In this document: positions 62,813 to 64,000 of the stretch, piece after piece
Position numbering within the stretch: the stretch's first letter is position 1
How the letters are laid out: each line of letters begins with the position of its first letter
Assembly (NCBI RefSeq): GCF_000731675.1
Contig: NZ_JMIT01000002.1
Location: 409,456-473,455 of the forward strand
Reading direction: 5' to 3'
Length of the DNA: 64,000 nucleotides
DNA from: Pseudomonas capeferrum
GTDB taxonomy: Bacteria; Pseudomonadota; Gammaproteobacteria; Pseudomonadales; Pseudomonadaceae
The notes under the pieces: model-generated
Seen by the model: the letters and a program-made list of their open reading frames with translations, nothing else
Database searches by the model: none
What the model was told of the DNA's origin: nothing
Made by a program: the position numbers and the translations under genes

Positions 62813-63877
62813 ATGGTGAAAGGCAAGTACACCAAGTTGGCAGTATCGGTGCTGGTCATCGCAGGCCTGGCCGTACTGGGGCTGCAACGCTGGCAATACG
62901 CAAAGCAGTACGTCAGCACCGACAACGCCGAAGTGGAAGGCGTGATCATCCCTATTCGGGCCAGGCTGAGCGGCGTGGTGGTACAAGTGCCAGTGCACGA
63001 GAACACCCGGGTGAACCAGGGAGACCTGCTGTTCCAGGTGCGTGAGGACGAATACCAGCAGCGGCTCGAACAGGCCCGAGCCAATTATCTGGGCGCGCTG
63101 GTCGCCACAGGCCAGGGCGGCATGCCTGGCCTGATGGACAGCCAGGTGCGCAGTGCCGCCGCACGCAGCCAGGCAGCACAGGCCACCATCGGACAACTGG
63201 TGGCCAACGCCGAGCAGGCCCGCAGCGACTATCGGCGCACGCAACGGCTGGCCGAGCAGGGTGTGGTCAGCACCCAGGACCTGGAAGCCGCGCGCGCCCG
63301 CTTCGATGCCCTGAACCATCAATTGCAGGCTGCCCGGGACAACTCCACTGCCGCCCGTGAAGGCACCTTGGCCAACCAGGCGGCACTGAAGGTGGAAGAG
63401 TACCGGATCAAGGCAGCCGAATCGGCCTTGGCCCTGGCCCGTATCGAGCTGCAGGATACCCGGCAGGCCTCGCCACGGGCCGGGGTCATCGTGCACAAGG
63501 ATGTGCAGCCTGGGCAATTCGTGGTGGCCGGGCAAAAGCTGCTGAGCCTGGTCAGCACCGAGCGCATGTGGGTGGTGGCCAACTTCAAGGAAACCCAGAT
63601 CGGCCGAGTACGGGTCGGCCAACCGGCACGCATCAGCGTCGACGCCTTTCCCGGGCAGCAGTTCGAGGGTGTGGTGCACAGCCTGGTACCGGCCACCGGT
63701 GCGCGGTTCTCGCTGCTGCCGCAGGAGAACGCCACCGGCAACTTCACCAAGGTGGTGCAGCGCATCCAGGCACGGATCGAGTTCCGGCAACTGCCCACGA
63801 CCATGCAACAGGCACTTAGCCAAGGCATGAGCGTGTTCGTCGAGGTCGATACCCGCGACAGCGGGCAGGCACTATGA
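62813..63877 (+). CDS. HlyD/EmrA-family membrane fusion protein
   Basis: A 354-residue periplasmic adaptor anchored by an N-terminal helix (about 8-24). A biotinyl-lipoyl-like domain begins VSTDNAEVEGVIIPIRARLSG near 34, a coiled coil spans about 80-200, and the barrel domain has QASPRAGVIVHKDVQPGQFV near 218. It resembles EmrA and would link an inner-membrane MFS pump to an outer-membrane channel. Its stop overlaps the next start by four bases (ATGA). Confidence 0.92.
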   Translation: MVKGKYTKLAVSVLVIAGLAVLGLQRWQYAKQYVSTDNAEVEGVIIPIRARLSGVVVQVPVHENTRVNQGDLLFQVREDEYQQRLEQARANYLGALVATGQGGMPGLMDSQVRSAAARSQAAQATIGQLVANAEQARSDYRRTQRLAEQGVVSTQDLEAARARFDALNHQLQAARDNSTAAREGTLANQAALKVEEYRIKAAESALALARIELQDTRQASPRAGVIVHKDVQPGQFVVAGQKLLSLVSTERMWVVANFKETQIGRVRVGQPARISVDAFPGQQFEGVVHSLVPATGARFSLLPQENATGNFTKVVQRIQARIEFRQLPTTMQQALSQGMSVFVEVDTRDSGQAL

Positions 63878-64000
63878 AGTCGCCCTGGCTGGTGGCCGTG
63901 ACGGTTACCTTGATCTCGATGATGGAGCTGCTCGACGTGACCATCGTCAACGTCGCCATTCCAAGCCTGATGGGCAGCTTTGGCGCGTCGGTGGACGAAA
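63874..64000 (+). CDS. MFS drug exporter, DHA2/EmrB family (partial, 5' end)
   Basis: Forty-two codons are visible: an N-terminal transmembrane helix followed by MELLDVTIVNVAIPSLMGSF, the DHA2-family motif at the end of helix 1. The rest lies past the window end. Together with the HlyD-type adaptor it forms an EmrAB-type pump that probably exports the product of the upstream enzymes. Confidence 0.85.
   Translation, partial: MKSPWLVAVTVTLISMMELLDVTIVNVAIPSLMGSFGASVDE

Overview
The window is a high-GC chromosomal segment of a fluorescent Pseudomonas, most likely of the P. putida group. The evidence is the gene content: GyrA with Thr83, an RsmI-type CsrA paralogue, the N-acetylglutaminylglutamine-amide trio, an actP/DUF485 pair, minCDE next to lpxL and rluA, and many P. 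putida-type REP elements (core like TTCGCGGGGCAAGCCCGCTC). I believe 1-55 kb is collinear with the P. putida KT2440 region around gyrA, but this is from memory and was not aligned. No rRNA, tRNA, CRISPR array, phage or insertion sequence was seen.

Layout. 1-6.3 kb: gyrA (3' end outside the window), mtnA, then ubiG-mupP-yciK, and a TenA/PqqC-like protein. 6.3-13.3 kb: leftward genes for a GGDEF/EAL protein, an ABC exporter, a DsbA-like oxidoreductase, tRNA hydroxylase TrhO, BolA and a DUF2059 protein. 13.4-19.5 kb: fumC, an EamA transporter, a polyphosphate:AMP phosphotransferase and mnmC. 19.5-20.0 kb: a long palindrome with perfect 91-bp arms. 20-24.8 kb: the osmoprotectant NAGGN operon (asnO, ngs, M42 hydrolase). 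24.9-31.8 kb: yheU, rsmI, an SDR, a DUF3309 peptide, actP with its DUF485 partner, a betaine/choline binding protein, a GH17 glucan enzyme and a small membrane protein. 32-36.3 kb: envelope-lipid genes (an exported alpha/beta hydrolase overlapping mlaA, a patatin, lpxL). 36.4-43 kb: minCDE, rluA, apeB and a large MscS channel. 43-49.4 kb: a GntR/UTRA regulator divergent from an ABC importer whose operon also carries an alkaline-phosphatase-superfamily hydrolase and a HAD phosphatase, apparently an organophosphate or phosphonate uptake-and-hydrolysis system. 49.4-55 kb: quinone oxidoreductase, prc, a small XRE-regulated gene pair, ykvA and a lipoprotein FKBP.

55.2-64 kb (window end) is the most distinctive part. 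An AraC regulator precedes a tightly packed operon: thioester-reductase-like SDR, class III aminotransferase, SRPBCC protein, acyl-CoA-dehydrogenase-like protein, second SDR, membrane desaturase/hydroxylase and a DUF3050 heme-oxygenase-fold protein. An 18-bp-stem hairpin then separates these from an EmrA/EmrB-type exporter that runs off the end. Read together, I infer a pathway that reduces and transaminates a fatty-acyl thioester to an amine, modifies the chain oxidatively, and exports the product. I know of no described product for this gene combination.

Regulatory structure includes two perfect inverted repeats in front of the XRE pair, a pair of consensus DnaA boxes forming a palindrome before ykvA, a GntR-type operator beside the GntR gene, several terminators, and REP pairs both between convergent genes and inside operons.
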